Positions 16,123 through 25,088 of a stretch of 64,000 nucleotides of DNA are shown here, one piece after another. The translations under genes and the position numbers were made by a program. Where the stretch lies: NCBI RefSeq assembly GCF_001592285.1, contig NZ_BCWQ01000001.1, forward strand, positions 1-64,000, in the 5' to 3' direction. Under the pieces are notes generated by a model. That model made no database searches and was not told the origin of the DNA. It saw only the letters and a list, made by a program, of their open reading frames with translations. Origin of the DNA: Hydrogenophaga pseudoflava NBRC 102511. Its GTDB lineage: Bacteria > Pseudomonadota > Gammaproteobacteria > Burkholderiales > Burkholderiaceae_C. Positions within the stretch are counted from its first letter, which is position 1. Every line of letters begins with the position of its first letter.

Positions 16123-16215
16123 AATCGAAAACGGGGTGGAAAGCCGATACATTCCCGCCGATTCCGCAACTGGGGTTTTCCCGGTTCGGCTTGTCGAGAA
16201 ACCCTCCTGCTCCGC

Positions 16216-17232
16216 ATGCGCCCTACCACACCCCTCCGTCTCGCCGCCTTGCCCCTGCTCGCCAGCCTGCTGACGGGCTGCAGCAAGCTGGTCGTGCTCA
16301 ACCCCGCCGGTGACGTGGCCGCCCAGCAGGGCGACCTGGTCGTGATCGCCACCCTGCTGATGCTGCTGATCATCGTGCCGGTGATCGCGCTCACCCTGTG
16401 GTTCGCCTGGCGCTACCGCCAGGGCAGCCGGCACGCCGAGACCGACTACGCGCCCGACTGGCACCACTCGACCAAGCTGGAACTGGTGATCTGGGCCGCA
16501 CCGCTGGTGATCATCATCGCGCTGGGGGCCATCACCTGGATCACCACCCACAAGCTCGACCCCTACCGCTCGCTGGACCGCATCTCCGAGCAGAAGGCCC
16601 TGCCCGAGAACGTGAAGCCGCTGGAGGTGCAGGTGGTGTCGCTGGACTGGAAGTGGCTGTTCGTGCTGCCCGAGCAGGGCATCGCCACCGTCAACGAGCT
16701 GGCCGCGCCGGTGGACCGCCCGATCCGCTTCACGCTGACCTCCAGCACCACCATGAACGCGTTCTACGTGCCCGACCTGGCCGGCATGATCTACACCATG
16801 CCCGGCATGCAGACCGAGCTGAACGCCGTCATCAACAGGCCCGGCGTGTTCCGCGGCATGTCCTCGCACTACAGCGGCGCCGGCTTCTCGGGCATGAACT
16901 TCCGCTTCCACGGCCTGAGCGAACAGGACTTCGAGCAGTGGGTGGCCAGGGCCAAGGCCGAGGGCCAGCCGCTGACCCGCCAGGCCTACCTGGCGCTCGC
17001 CAAGCCCAGCGAGCGCCACCCGGTGGAGCGCTTCTCGTCGGTCGAGGACGGCCTGTTCGACCGCGTGGTGGGCCTCTGCGTGGAAGAGGGCAAGACCTGC
17101 ATGCACCAGGTGATGGCGCTCGACGCCTCGCGCAACCGCGCCCACCGCAGCGCCCGCGCCCTCGAAGCCGCCGCCGCGCAGGAGATCTGCTCCGCCGACG
17201 ACACGCTGCCCACGTTCACCGCCCGCCCCTGA
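16216..17232 (+). CDS. cyoA: Cytochrome bo-type ubiquinol oxidase subunit II
   Basis: 338 residues. The signal ends in a lipobox, SLLTGC, with Cys22 as the lipid anchor. Two membrane helices follow (about 40-62 and 92-112), then a periplasmic cupredoxin domain. The dicopper A ligands (CxxxC, H, M) of cytochrome c oxidases are missing, and WKWLFVLPEQGIATVNELA is typical of the quinol-oxidising branch. It is therefore the quinol oxidase subunit II of a proton-pumping bo3 enzyme. cyoB, cyoC and cyoD follow in the usual order. Confidence 0.95.
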   Translation: MRPTTPLRLAALPLLASLLTGCSKLVVLNPAGDVAAQQGDLVVIATLLMLLIIVPVIALTLWFAWRYRQGSRHAETDYAPDWHHSTKLELVIWAAPLVIIIALGAITWITTHKLDPYRSLDRISEQKALPENVKPLEVQVVSLDWKWLFVLPEQGIATVNELAAPVDRPIRFTLTSSTTMNAFYVPDLAGMIYTMPGMQTELNAVINRPGVFRGMSSHYSGAGFSGMNFRFHGLSEQDFEQWVARAKAEGQPLTRQAYLALAKPSERHPVERFSSVEDGLFDRVVGLCVEEGKTCMHQVMALDASRNRAHRSARALEAAAAQEICSADDTLPTFTARP

Positions 17233-17265
17233 GCACCGACCGACCCGTTCACCCAAGACACCACC

Positions 17266-19272
17266 ATGTCCGCTGATCCTTCTTCCGTTTCCAACCACTG
17301 GCTGCTGGGGCGCCTGACCTGGGACTCGATCCCGATGACGCACGAGCCCATCCTGCTGTGGACCTTCGTGGCCGTGGTGCTCGGCGGCCTGGGCGTGCTC
17401 GTCCTGCTGACGAAATTCCGCCTGTGGGGCCCACTGTGGCGCGACTGGTTCTGCAGCATCGACCACAAGAAGATCGGCATCATGTACATGATCCTGGGCC
17501 TGGTGATGCTGCTGCGCGGCTTCGCCGACGCGATCATGATGCGCCTGCACCAGGCCATGGCCTTCGGCGACAACCTGGGCTACCTGCCGCCGCACCACTA
17601 CGACCAGATCTTCACCGCCCACGGCGTGATCATGATCTTCTTCGTGGCCATGCCGCTGGTCACCGGGCTGATGAACTACCTGGTGCCGCTGCAGATCGGC
17701 GCGCGCGACGTCGCCTTCCCGTTCCTCAACAACTTCAGCTTCTGGATGACCACCGCCGGCGCGGTACTGGTGATGGTCTCGCTGTTCCTGGGCGAGTTCT
17801 CCACCTCGGGCTGGCTGGCGCTGTCCAACCTCGGCGCGCAGAACCCCGGCGTGGGGCTGGACTACTACATCTGGTCGCTGCAGATCGCCGGGGTGGGCAC
17901 CACGCTCTCGGGCATCAACCTGCTGGTGACCATCGTGAAGATGCGCGCACCGGGCATGGGCCTGATGCGCATGCCGGTCTTCACCTGGACCGCGCTGTGC
18001 ACCAACGCGCTGATCGTCGCGTCCTTCCCCATCCTCACCGCCGCGCTGGTGCTGATGAGCCTGGACCGCTACGTCGGCACCAACTTCTTCACCAACGAGC
18101 TGGGTGGCAACCCCATGCTCTACGTGAACCTGATCTGGATCTGGGGCCACCCCGAGGTCTACATCCTGATCCTGCCGGTGTTCGGCGTCTTCTCCGAGGT
18201 GGTCGCCACCTTCAGCGGCAAGCGCCTGTTCGGCTACACGTCGATGGTCTACGCCACGGTCTGCATCACCATCCTGTCCTACCTGGTGTGGCTGCACCAC
18301 TTCTTCACCATGGGCTCGGGCGCCAGCGTGAACTCGTTCTTCGGGATCACCACCATGATCATCTCGATCCCCACGGGCGCGAAGATTTTCAACTGGCTGT
18401 TCACCATGTACCGCGGCCGCATCCGCTTCGAGGTGCCGATGCTGTGGACCGTGGGCTTCATGGTGACCTTCGTCGTCGGCGGCATGACCGGCGTGCTGCT
18501 GGCCGTGCCCTCGGCCGACTTCGTGCTGCACAACTCGCTGTTCCTGATCGCGCACTTCCACAACGTGATCATCGGCGGCGTGGTGTTCGGCCTGTTCGCC
18601 GGCATGGTGTACTGGTTCCCCAAGGCCTTCGGCTTCCGGCTCGACGACTTCTGGGGCCGCGTGTCCTTCTGGTTCTGGCTGGCCGGCTACTGGTTCGCCT
18701 TCACGCCGCTGTACGTGCTGGGCCTGATGGGCGTGACGCGCCGCGTCAGCCACTTCGAGGACCCGTCGCTGCAGATCTGGTTCCAGATCGCCCTGTTCGG
18801 CGCCGTGCTGGTGGCCATCGGCATCGCCAGCTTCCTGGTCTGCATCGCCGTCAGCTTCTTCCGGCGCGAGCAGCTGCGCGACCACACCGGCGACCCGTGG
18901 AATGGCCGCACGCTGGAGTGGGCCACCTCGTCGCCCCCGCCCCAGTACAACTTCGCCTTCACCCCGGTGGTGCACGACATCGACGCCTGGGCCGACATGA
19001 AGAAGCACGGCTACCAGCGCCCGCTGTCCGGCTTCAAGGCCATCCACATGCCGCTGAACACCGGTGCCGGTGTGGTGCTGTCGGCGCTCTCGCTGGTCTG
19101 GGGTTTCTCGCTGATCTGGCACATGTGGCCGCTGGCCATCGCCTCGTTCGCGGCCATCGTGCTCGCGGCCATCGTGCACACCTTCAACTACCAGCGCGAC
19201 TACCACATCCCCGCGTCCGAAGTGACCGCCACCGAACACGCACGCACCCAACTGCTGGCCCGCCATGTCTGA
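17266..19272 (+). CDS. cyoB: Cytochrome bo-type ubiquinol oxidase subunit I
   Basis: 668 residues with some fourteen to fifteen membrane helices, the normal size for CyoB. Heme-copper ligands are visible in [26 protein letters not shown] (cross-linked His-Tyr pair), [10 protein letters not shown] and [11 protein letters not shown]. It holds low-spin heme b, the heme o3-CuB site and the proton channels, and reduces oxygen to water. It overlaps cyoC by 8 bases, so the subunits are translationally coupled. No heme O synthase (cyoE) gene lies in this window. Confidence 0.97.
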   Translation: MSADPSSVSNHWLLGRLTWDSIPMTHEPILLWTFVAVVLGGLGVLVLLTKFRLWGPLWRDWFCSIDHKKIGIMYMILGLVMLLRGFADAIMMRLHQAMAFGDNLGYLPPHHYDQIFTAHGVIMIFFVAMPLVTGLMNYLVPLQIGARDVAFPFLNNFSFWMTTAGAVLVMVSLFLGEFSTSGWLALSNLGAQNPGVGLDYYIWSLQIAGVGTTLSGINLLVTIVKMRAPGMGLMRMPVFTWTALCTNALIVASFPILTAALVLMSLDRYVGTNFFTNELGGNPMLYVNLIWIWGHPEVYILILPVFGVFSEVVATFSGKRLFGYTSMVYATVCITILSYLVWLHHFFTMGSGASVNSFFGITTMIISIPTGAKIFNWLFTMYRGRIRFEVPMLWTVGFMVTFVVGGMTGVLLAVPSADFVLHNSLFLIAHFHNVIIGGVVFGLFAGMVYWFPKAFGFRLDDFWGRVSFWFWLAGYWFAFTPLYVLGLMGVTRRVSHFEDPSLQIWFQIALFGAVLVAIGIASFLVCIAVSFFRREQLRDHTGDPWNGRTLEWATSSPPPQYNFAFTPVVHDIDAWADMKKHGYQRPLSGFKAIHMPLNTGAGVVLSALSLVWGFSLIWHMWPLAIASFAAIVLAAIVHTFNYQRDYHIPASEVTATEHARTQLLARHV

Positions 19273-19882
19273 CATCGCCCTCACCCCCGGCGCCACGCGC
19301 GCCTACCACCTCGACCGCGAGCCGCACCCCGAGAACGGCACCGCGCTGGGCTTCTGGCTCTACCTGATGAGCGACTGCCTCATCTTCGCGGCGCTGTTCG
19401 CGACCTACGGCGTGCTCGGCCGCAGCTATGCGGGCGGCCCCGGTGGCGCCGAGCTGTTCGACCTCAAGCTGGTGGCCATCAACACCGCCTTCCTGCTGCT
19501 CTCGTCCATCACCTTCGGCTTCGCCATGCTGCAAAAGCAGCAGGGCAAGGTCGGCGGCACGCTGGGCTGGCTGGCCGTCACCGGCGTGTTCGGCCTGTGC
19601 TTCCTGGGCGTGGAGCTGTACGAGTTCGCGCACCTGATCCACGAAGGCGCCACGCCGCAGAGCAGCGCCGCCATGTCGGCCTTCTTCACGCTGGTCGGCA
19701 CCCACGGCCTGCACGTCACCTTCGGCTCGATCTGGCTGGTGGTGCTGATGATCCAGATCGCCCAGCACGGCCTGACGCGCGAGAACAAGCGCCGCCTGAT
19801 GTGCCTCTCGATGTTCTGGCACTTCCTGGACGTCGTCTGGATCGGCGTCTTCACCTTTGTCTACCTGATGGGAGTGCTGTGA
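19265..19882 (+). CDS. cyoC: Cytochrome bo-type ubiquinol oxidase subunit III
   Basis: 205 residues with five membrane helices, as usual for the short quinol-oxidase form of subunit [24 protein letters not shown] and [16 protein letters not shown] are family signatures. It supports assembly and proton uptake of subunit I. The start overlaps cyoB by 8 bases and the stop overlaps cyoD by one base (TGATG). Confidence 0.95.
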   Translation: MSDIALTPGATRAYHLDREPHPENGTALGFWLYLMSDCLIFAALFATYGVLGRSYAGGPGGAELFDLKLVAINTAFLLLSSITFGFAMLQKQQGKVGGTLGWLAVTGVFGLCFLGVELYEFAHLIHEGATPQSSAAMSAFFTLVGTHGLHVTFGSIWLVVLMIQIAQHGLTRENKRRLMCLSMFWHFLDVVWIGVFTFVYLMGVL

Positions 19883-20310
19883 TGAGCGCGCACGACACTG
19901 CAATCCACCACGACGGTCATCACGGCGATCACGGTGACGACCACCACGACGACGGCCCGCACAGCAGCTTCTCGGGCTACATGGTCGGTTTCGTGCTGTC
20001 GATCGTCCTCACCGCCATTCCGTTCTGGCTGGTCATGGCCGGCGTCATCACCCACCGGCCCACGGCTGTGCTGGTGCTCGGCGCCTTCGCCGTGGCCCAG
20101 ATCCTGGTGCACATGGTGTGTTTCCTGCACATGAACGGCAAGGTCGAAGGCGGCTGGACCCTGCTGTCGACCATCTTCACCGTGGTCTTCGTGGCCATCG
20201 CCATCGCCGGCACGCTCTGGGTCATGTTCCACATGAACGAGAACATGATGCCGGCGCACGGCGGCCACGCCGCCCACCCGCCCGCCGCGGCGCCGCACGG
20301 CACCCCATGA
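19882..20310 (+). CDS. cyoD: Cytochrome bo-type ubiquinol oxidase subunit IV
   Basis: 142 residues with three membrane helices, in which HMVCFLHMN between helices two and three is conserved in the family. The protein assists assembly of the CuB site in subunit I. The N-terminal tail (about residues 9-27) is unusually rich in His and Asp and the C-terminal tail is also His-rich, so both ends could bind copper or another metal. The start overlaps the cyoC stop, and the end overlaps the SURF1 start by four bases (ATGA). Confidence 0.94.
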   Translation: MSAHDTAIHHDGHHGDHGDDHHDDGPHSSFSGYMVGFVLSIVLTAIPFWLVMAGVITHRPTAVLVLGAFAVAQILVHMVCFLHMNGKVEGGWTLLSTIFTVVFVAIAIAGTLWVMFHMNENMMPAHGGHAAHPPAAAPHGTP

Positions 20311-21062
20311 CGCTGCGACGCGCCCTGCTGGCCGGAGCGGGCGCGCTGCTGTGCGGGCTGTTCCTGGCGCTGGGCGCCTGGCAGGTCCAGCGCCTGGCCT
20401 GGAAGAACGATCTCGTGGCCCGCGTGGCGGCACGCGCACATGCCGAGCCCGTGGCCGCGCCCGGCGCCGACACCTGGCCGGCGCTGCAGGCCGACCCCGC
20501 AGCCGATGAGTACCGGCGCGTGCGCCTCGGCGGCGAGTTCCTGCACGGCGCCGAACAGCTGGTGCAGGCCGTCACCGAGCGCGGCGCGGGCTTCTGGGTG
20601 ATGGTGCCGCTGCGCATGGCTGATGGCTCCGTGGTCTGGGTCAACCGCGGCTTCGTGCCCTCGGCTTCTCAGTGGCAGGGCGCGCGCGAGGCCGCCCGCT
20701 GCACCGGCCCGGCGACGGTCACCGGCCTGCTGCGGCGCACCGAACCCGGCGGCGGCTTCCTGCGCCGCAACGACCCGGCCGCCGGGCGCTGGTTCTCGCG
20801 CGACGTGCAGGCGCTGTCTGCGGCCGCAGGCCAATCACCCACCAAGGTGGCGCCGTATTTTGTCGACGCCGGTGCCGACACGCCCTGCGCCACGCCCGAC
20901 GGGCCCGTGGGTGGGCTCACCGTGCTGCGCTTCTCCAACAACCACCTCGTGTACGCGCTGACCTGGTTCGCACTGGCCGCGATGACCGTGGCCGCCACGG
21001 TCTTTGTGCTGCGGGACGGTGCGCGGCGGCGGCTTCCCGGACAATCCGGAGCCTCCTCCTGA
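20307..21062 (+). CDS. SURF1-family oxidase assembly protein
   Basis: 251 residues with one membrane helix at each end (about 5-26 and 222-243) around a periplasmic domain, the SURF1 layout. GAWQVQRLAWKNDL near the N-terminus, RRVRLGGEF, VNRGFVP, and the C-terminal SNNHLVYALTWFALA match the family. SURF1 proteins deliver heme to subunit I of heme-copper oxidases and are best known with aa3 cytochrome c oxidases. Here the gene is embedded, with four-base and three-base overlaps, between cyoD and the sensor kinase gene, so it probably serves this quinol oxidase. Confidence 0.9.
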   Translation: MTLRRALLAGAGALLCGLFLALGAWQVQRLAWKNDLVARVAARAHAEPVAAPGADTWPALQADPAADEYRRVRLGGEFLHGAEQLVQAVTERGAGFWVMVPLRMADGSVVWVNRGFVPSASQWQGAREAARCTGPATVTGLLRRTEPGGGFLRRNDPAAGRWFSRDVQALSAAAGQSPTKVAPYFVDAGADTPCATPDGPVGGLTVLRFSNNHLVYALTWFALAAMTVAATVFVLRDGARRRLPGQSGASS

Positions 21063-22408
21063 TGTTTCTCGTCGGCACCGCAAGCCCCATGGTGAATGTC
21101 GTTACCCCGTCGCTCGCGGCCGTCGGTCCGGACCAGGCGGCTGGCCTGAAAAACCTGCAGCAGCTGATCCAGCTGCGCTGGATGGCGCTGTTCGGCCAGA
21201 TCGCGACGGTGGCGGTGGTCGCCCACGGCATGGACATCCCGATCCCCGAGCACGTCATGTACGCGGTGCTGGCGGGGCTCGGCGTGTTCAACCTGCTCTC
21301 GCTGCTGCGCTGCCGCTCGCCGCGGCCCGTGACCGGCCCCGAGCTGCTGCTCACCCTGCTGGTGGACGTGGGCGCGCTCACCGCCTTGCTCTACCTCAGC
21401 GGCGGCGCCACCAATCCCTTCGTGTTCCTGTTCCTGCTGCAGGTGATCCTGGGCGCGGTGCTGCTGCCGGTGTGGGCGACCTGGGTCATGGTGGGGGTGA
21501 CCACGCTGTGCTTCGCGGGGCTGGCGCTGTGGGCGCCGCCGCTGCCCCTGCCGCTGGACCACGACCAGGGCCTGGCCAGCCCCTACACCCAGGGCATGCT
21601 GATCTGCTTCGTGCTCAACGCCGTGCTGCTGGTGGTCTTCATCTCGCGCATCGTGGACAACCTGCGCGAGCGCGACACCCGCCTGGCCCTGCTGCGCCAG
21701 CGCGCCGCCGAAGAGGAGCACGTGGTGCGCATGGGCCTGCTGGCCTCGGGCGCGGCGCACGAGCTGGGCACGCCGCTGTCCACCCTGGCGGTGATCCTGG
21801 GCGACTGGCAGCACCTGCCGCACTTCAGCTCCGAGCCCGAGCTGGCGGACGACGTGGCGGAGATGCAGGCCCAGGTGGCGCGCTGCAAGGCCATCGTCAG
21901 CGGCATCCTGCTCTCGGCGGGCGAGGCGCGCGGCGAATCCTCCAGCGAGACCACGGTCTGCGCCTTCCTCGACAGCGTGGTCCAGGCCTGGTGCGAGCGG
22001 CGCAACTGCAGCGGCCTGCATTACCACAACGCCTTCGGCAGCGACCTGCCCATGGTGGCCGACTCGGCCATCCAGCAGATGATCGGCAACGTGCTCGACA
22101 ACGCGGCCGATGCCTCGCCCCAGGCGGTGTGGTTCGAGGCCCGCCGCGAGGACGACGCACTGGTGCTCACCGTCTGGGACCAGGGGCCGGGGTTTGCGCC
22201 CCAGCTGTTGCCGCAGATCGGCAAGCCCTACCAGAGCACCAAAGGCCATCCCGGTGGTGGGCTGGGCCTGTTTCTGGTATTCAACGTGGCACGCACGCTG
22301 GGCGGCGATGTGGTGGTGGGCAACCTTGCCGAGGGCGGGGCGCAGGTCCGCATCACGCTGCCGCTGGCCGCCATCACCCTGGCCGAGGACGCGCCCCATG
22401 GCATCTGA
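21062..22408 (+). CDS. regB: RegB/PrrB-type redox-sensing histidine kinase
   Basis: 448 residues with six membrane helices (about 40-195). The loop GGATNPF (114-120) is the conserved quinone-binding motif of RegB proteins. The phospho-acceptor His233 lies in the RegB-type H-box ASGAAHELGTPLS. Cys275 in QVARCKAI is 42 residues later, matching the redox-active cysteine of Rhodobacter RegB. The ATPase domain shows NVLDNAADAS and GGGLGLFLV. It senses the quinone pool and cytoplasmic redox state. Overlaps the SURF1 stop by one base and regA by 11 bases. Confidence 0.94.
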   Translation: MFLVGTASPMVNVVTPSLAAVGPDQAAGLKNLQQLIQLRWMALFGQIATVAVVAHGMDIPIPEHVMYAVLAGLGVFNLLSLLRCRSPRPVTGPELLLTLLVDVGALTALLYLSGGATNPFVFLFLLQVILGAVLLPVWATWVMVGVTTLCFAGLALWAPPLPLPLDHDQGLASPYTQGMLICFVLNAVLLVVFISRIVDNLRERDTRLALLRQRAAEEEHVVRMGLLASGAAHELGTPLSTLAVILGDWQHLPHFSSEPELADDVAEMQAQVARCKAIVSGILLSAGEARGESSSETTVCAFLDSVVQAWCERRNCSGLHYHNAFGSDLPMVADSAIQQMIGNVLDNAADASPQAVWFEARREDDALVLTVWDQGPGFAPQLLPQIGKPYQSTKGHPGGGLGLFLVFNVARTLGGDVVVGNLAEGGAQVRITLPLAAITLAEDAPHGI

Positions 22409-22952
22409 CGACACCGCTTCTGCGCAACGCCTGCTCATCGTCGAGGACGACGCGGCCTTTGCGCGCACCCTGGCGCGCTCCTTCGAGCGCCGCGGCTACG
22501 AGGTGCGCGTGGCCGCCAGCCTGGACCAACTCACCACGGTGCTGGCCGGCGGCTACGCGCCGACCCGCGCGGTGGTGGACCTCAAGCTGCAGGGCGAGGC
22601 CTCGGGCCTGGCCTGCGTGCGCGCGCTGGTGGCGCACGACGGCGGCATGCTCATCGTGGTGCTGACCGGCTTCGCCAGCATCGCCACCGCGGTGGAGGCC
22701 ATCAAGCTCGGCGCCTGCCACTACCTGGCCAAGCCCTCCAACACCGACGACATCGAGGCGGCGTTCGGCCGCTCCGAAGGCACGACCGAGGTCGCGCTGA
22801 CCAGCCGGCCCAGTTCGATCAAGACCCTGGAGTGGGAGCGCATCCACCAGGTGCTGGCCGAAACCGGCTTCAACATTTCCGAGACCGCGCGCCGCCTGGG
22901 CATGCACCGCCGCACGCTGGCGCGCAAGCTCGACAAGCAGCAGGTGAAGTGA
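22398..22952 (+). CDS. regA: RegA/PrrA-type response regulator
   Basis: 184 residues: receiver domain (acidic pocket EDD at 16-18, phospho-acceptor Asp61 in VVDLKL, Thr in VLTGF, Lys in LAKPSN), a short linker, and a Fis-type helix-turn-helix at the end (SETARRLGMHRRTLARKLDK). This compact plan is characteristic of RegA, PrrA, ActR and RoxR. Its partner is the overlapping upstream kinase. RegA proteins control respiratory oxidases, carbon fixation and other redox processes, so the adjacent cyo operon is the obvious target. Confidence 0.94.
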   Translation: MASDDTASAQRLLIVEDDAAFARTLARSFERRGYEVRVAASLDQLTTVLAGGYAPTRAVVDLKLQGEASGLACVRALVAHDGGMLIVVLTGFASIATAVEAIKLGACHYLAKPSNTDDIEAAFGRSEGTTEVALTSRPSSIKTLEWERIHQVLAETGFNISETARRLGMHRRTLARKLDKQQVK

Positions 22953-22984
22953 GGGGCGGGTGCTGCCTCTCGGCACCGGGTTCG

Positions 22985-23596
22985 TCAGCGCTTCACCTCG
23001 GCCAGCTTCCTGATCTCTTCGGGCGTGCCGTTCCAGACCTCGAAGAAGCCCTCGCTCTGCTTCACCTGCATCCAGGTTGACCACTTGGTGCGCGCCAGCG
23101 CCGGGTCGGTGACGGCCAGGTCCTTCTGCTCCACGCCCAGGGCCAGCGTGCCGCCGCGCTGGTAGCCCGGCTGCGCCTGGGCCTGCTTCACCGTCGCCTG
23201 CACCTTCTTCAGTTCGGCCTGCGTGGCCGGCGGCAGGCTGTAGACCAGCCAGCGGCGGCCCGGGCCGGGCGCGTCCAGGCCCAGCGTGGCGCTGGTGGCG
23301 GTGGTGAGGGCCAGGGGCAGTTTCCTGTCCACCGGTGCAAACGCCCCTTCGACCTTGGGCTTGAGTTGGATGTGCAGCAGCGGCACCGCACCGGGCGGCG
23401 GCACCACGCGCGCGTCCACCTGCAGCGCCACCATGAACTGCGCCGGGTCGGCCTCCAGCAGCTGCCCGGACAGCTGGGCCAGCCGGGGCAGGGAGGTGAG
23501 CGGAATGCCGCCGCAGGCCGCCAGCGCGGCGGCGGCGAGCAGCAGGCTGCGGCGCAGCAGAAGGGGGGCAGGGTGTGACATGGGCTTGACTTTCAT
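22985..23596 (-). CDS. Putative lipoprotein of unknown function
   Basis: 203 residues from the ATG at 23596; an internal ATG at 23581 is possible. No strong ribosome site precedes either. The N-terminus has a hydrophobic stretch ending in the lipobox ALAACGG, so the product is probably a lipid-anchored periplasmic protein. The rest contains no motif I recognise; repeated hydrophobic strands and Pro/Gly turns suggest a beta-rich fold. It ends close to the convergent regA end. The AT-rich 60 bp before it is shared with the divergent DUF2975 gene and probably holds both promoters. Confidence 0.7.
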   Translation of the reverse strand: MKVKPMSHPAPLLLRRSLLLAAAALAACGGIPLTSLPRLAQLSGQLLEADPAQFMVALQVDARVVPPPGAVPLLHIQLKPKVEGAFAPVDRKLPLALTTATSATLGLDAPGPGRRWLVYSLPPATQAELKKVQATVKQAQAQPGYQRGGTLALGVEQKDLAVTDPALARTKWSTWMQVKQSEGFFEVWNGTPEEIRKLAEVKR

Positions 23597-23663
23597 TGTT
23601 GATCGGTAAAAAATTATCATAAAACAATAAAGCAAGTCAAACCCCTCTGAACAAAAGCGACCC

Positions 23664-24227
23664 ATGAACACGGCTGAATCCCATCCCGTTCCCCCGTCCT
23701 CGCAGCGCGTGCGCCGCATCAGCCGCTGGATGGTGGCCGCCTGCTGGGCGCTGCTGGTCGCCCTGCCGCTGGCCCTGGTGGTCTACTGGGCCACGGCCAG
23801 CGAGGCCCAGCTGGCGGCCCACGCCAACCTGCCTGCGCAGGCCATCGCTGCACCGCTGGCGGTGTGGCAGCGCATCGCGGGGGCCGCGGTCATGGCGCTG
23901 CCGCTGGGCCTGCTGCTGGCGGGGGTGTGGCAGGCGCGGCGCTGCTTCGGCATGTTTGCGCAGGGCCAGGTGTTCACGCTGCAGGCCACCGCGCTGCTCG
24001 GCCGCTTTGCGGGCTGGGTGGCCTGGGCGGCGCTGGCGTCCATGCTGGCAGGCAGCGCCACCTCGGTGCTGCTGACCCTGAACAACCCGCCCGGCCAGCG
24101 CCACCTCTCGGTGGGCATCGGCTCGGACCTGGTGTTCACGCTGTTCTTCGCCGGCCTGGTGTGGCTGATGGCCGCGGTGATCGCCCAGGGGCAGACGCTG
24201 GCCGAAGAGAACGAGGGTTTCGTCTGA
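23664..24227 (+). CDS. DUF2975 membrane protein
   Basis: 187 residues with four membrane helices (about 22-44, 72-92, 113-135, 154-176). The pattern FAQGQVFTLQATALLGRFAGW between helices two and three is typical of DUF2975 proteins, which have no known biochemical role. The stop overlaps the next start by one base (TGATG). That gene encodes a small Xre-type regulator, and this two-gene pairing is widespread in bacteria, so the membrane protein may control the regulator. The AT-rich divergent region upstream likely carries its promoter. Confidence 0.82.
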   Translation: MNTAESHPVPPSSQRVRRISRWMVAACWALLVALPLALVVYWATASEAQLAAHANLPAQAIAAPLAVWQRIAGAAVMALPLGLLLAGVWQARRCFGMFAQGQVFTLQATALLGRFAGWVAWAALASMLAGSATSVLLTLNNPPGQRHLSVGIGSDLVFTLFFAGLVWLMAAVIAQGQTLAEENEGFV

Positions 24228-24451
24228 TGCCCATCACAGTGCAGCTGGACGTGATGCTGGCGAGGCGCAAGGTCAAGTCGCGCGACCTGGCCGAATTCGT
24301 CGGCATCACCGAGGCCAACATGTCCCTGCTCAAGCAGGGCAAGGTCAAGGGCGTGCGCTTCGAGACGCTGGAGAAGATCTGCGAGTACCTGCAGTGCCAG
24401 CCGGGCGATCTGCTGGTGTACGCACCCGACGGCGACCCGCCGCCGGGCTGA
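24227..24451 (+). CDS. Small Xre/Cro-type helix-turn-helix regulator
   Basis: 74 residues. A single helix-turn-helix domain: MLARRKVKSRDLAEFVGITEANMSLL as the reading helices, then ETLEKICEYLQCQPGDLLVY, the usual end of the YozG/HTH_26 type. It is coupled to the upstream DUF2975 gene by a TGATG overlap, suggesting co-production of a membrane protein and its cytoplasmic regulator. The target genes are unknown. It converges on the outer-membrane protein gene with only six bases between stops. Confidence 0.88.
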   Translation: MPITVQLDVMLARRKVKSRDLAEFVGITEANMSLLKQGKVKGVRFETLEKICEYLQCQPGDLLVYAPDGDPPPG

Positions 24452-24457
24452 GGGCCG

Positions 24458-24997
24458 TCAGAAGCGCAGGCCCAGGCTCAGCGAGTAGCCGTTGACGCTG
24501 GCACCGCCGCTGTCGAGGTAGTTCATGTAGTCCACGCTCAGCGACAGGTTGCTGGTGGGCATCAGGCGCAGGCCGCCGCCGTAGGACAGCTTCTTGTCTT
24601 CGCCCGAACCCAGGCCCTGGAAGCTGAGCTTGGTGCGCGCCATGCCGACGCGGCCGAACAGTTCGACCGGGCCGAGGCCGATCTTGGGCGCCACGTACAG
24701 GCCGTAGAGCTGGTCGATCTTGCCGCTGTAGCGGGTGCCGGTGTTGCTGTTGGTGTAGGCGCTGCTGCCGGAGTTGACGGCGCCGATGGCTTCAAGCGCC
24801 AGGCCGTCGGTGAGCTGCAGGCCCACCAAGCCCCGGATCATGGCCGGGTTGGAACTGGCGCGCAGGCCGATGACGGGCACCGACAGCTTCATGGACAGGG
24901 CGGAATAGCCCAGCTCGCCGTACACGCTCTGGGCCATGGCCGCAGGGGTGGTGGCTGCCGCCAGCAGGGCAACCAGTGCCAAAGGTTTGAGTGTCAT
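24458..24997 (-). CDS. Outer-membrane beta-barrel protein
   Basis: 179 residues with a signal peptide (MTLKPLALVALLAAATTPAAMA). Alternating hydrophobic strands such as VYGELGYSALSMKL, QLYGLYVAPKIG, VELFGRVGMARTKL and LSLSVDYMNYL are followed by a final Phe (LSLGLRF), the recognition signal for barrel insertion. The length suits an eight-stranded OmpA-like or OmpW-like barrel with short loops. No specific function can be assigned. The 91-bp gap to the divergent kinase gene should hold its promoter. Confidence 0.8.
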   Translation of the reverse strand: MTLKPLALVALLAAATTPAAMAQSVYGELGYSALSMKLSVPVIGLRASSNPAMIRGLVGLQLTDGLALEAIGAVNSGSSAYTNSNTGTRYSGKIDQLYGLYVAPKIGLGPVELFGRVGMARTKLSFQGLGSGEDKKLSYGGGLRLMPTSNLSLSVDYMNYLDSGGASVNGYSLSLGLRF

Positions 24998-25088
24998 GTC
25001 CGCTCCGCTGATGAATGAATGTTTGTGAATTTCATTCTAGGAGCTTGGTTCCGTTTGTCGAGGGTGCGGATTCCATAATCCGTGCCTA

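Noticed and set aside
16075-19296. A 1073-codon open frame on the minus strand across cyoA and cyoB
   Set aside because: It is antisense to clear heme-copper oxidase genes, made mostly of His, Gly, Arg and Glu, with no known fold. Long antisense frames are expected where GC is high.
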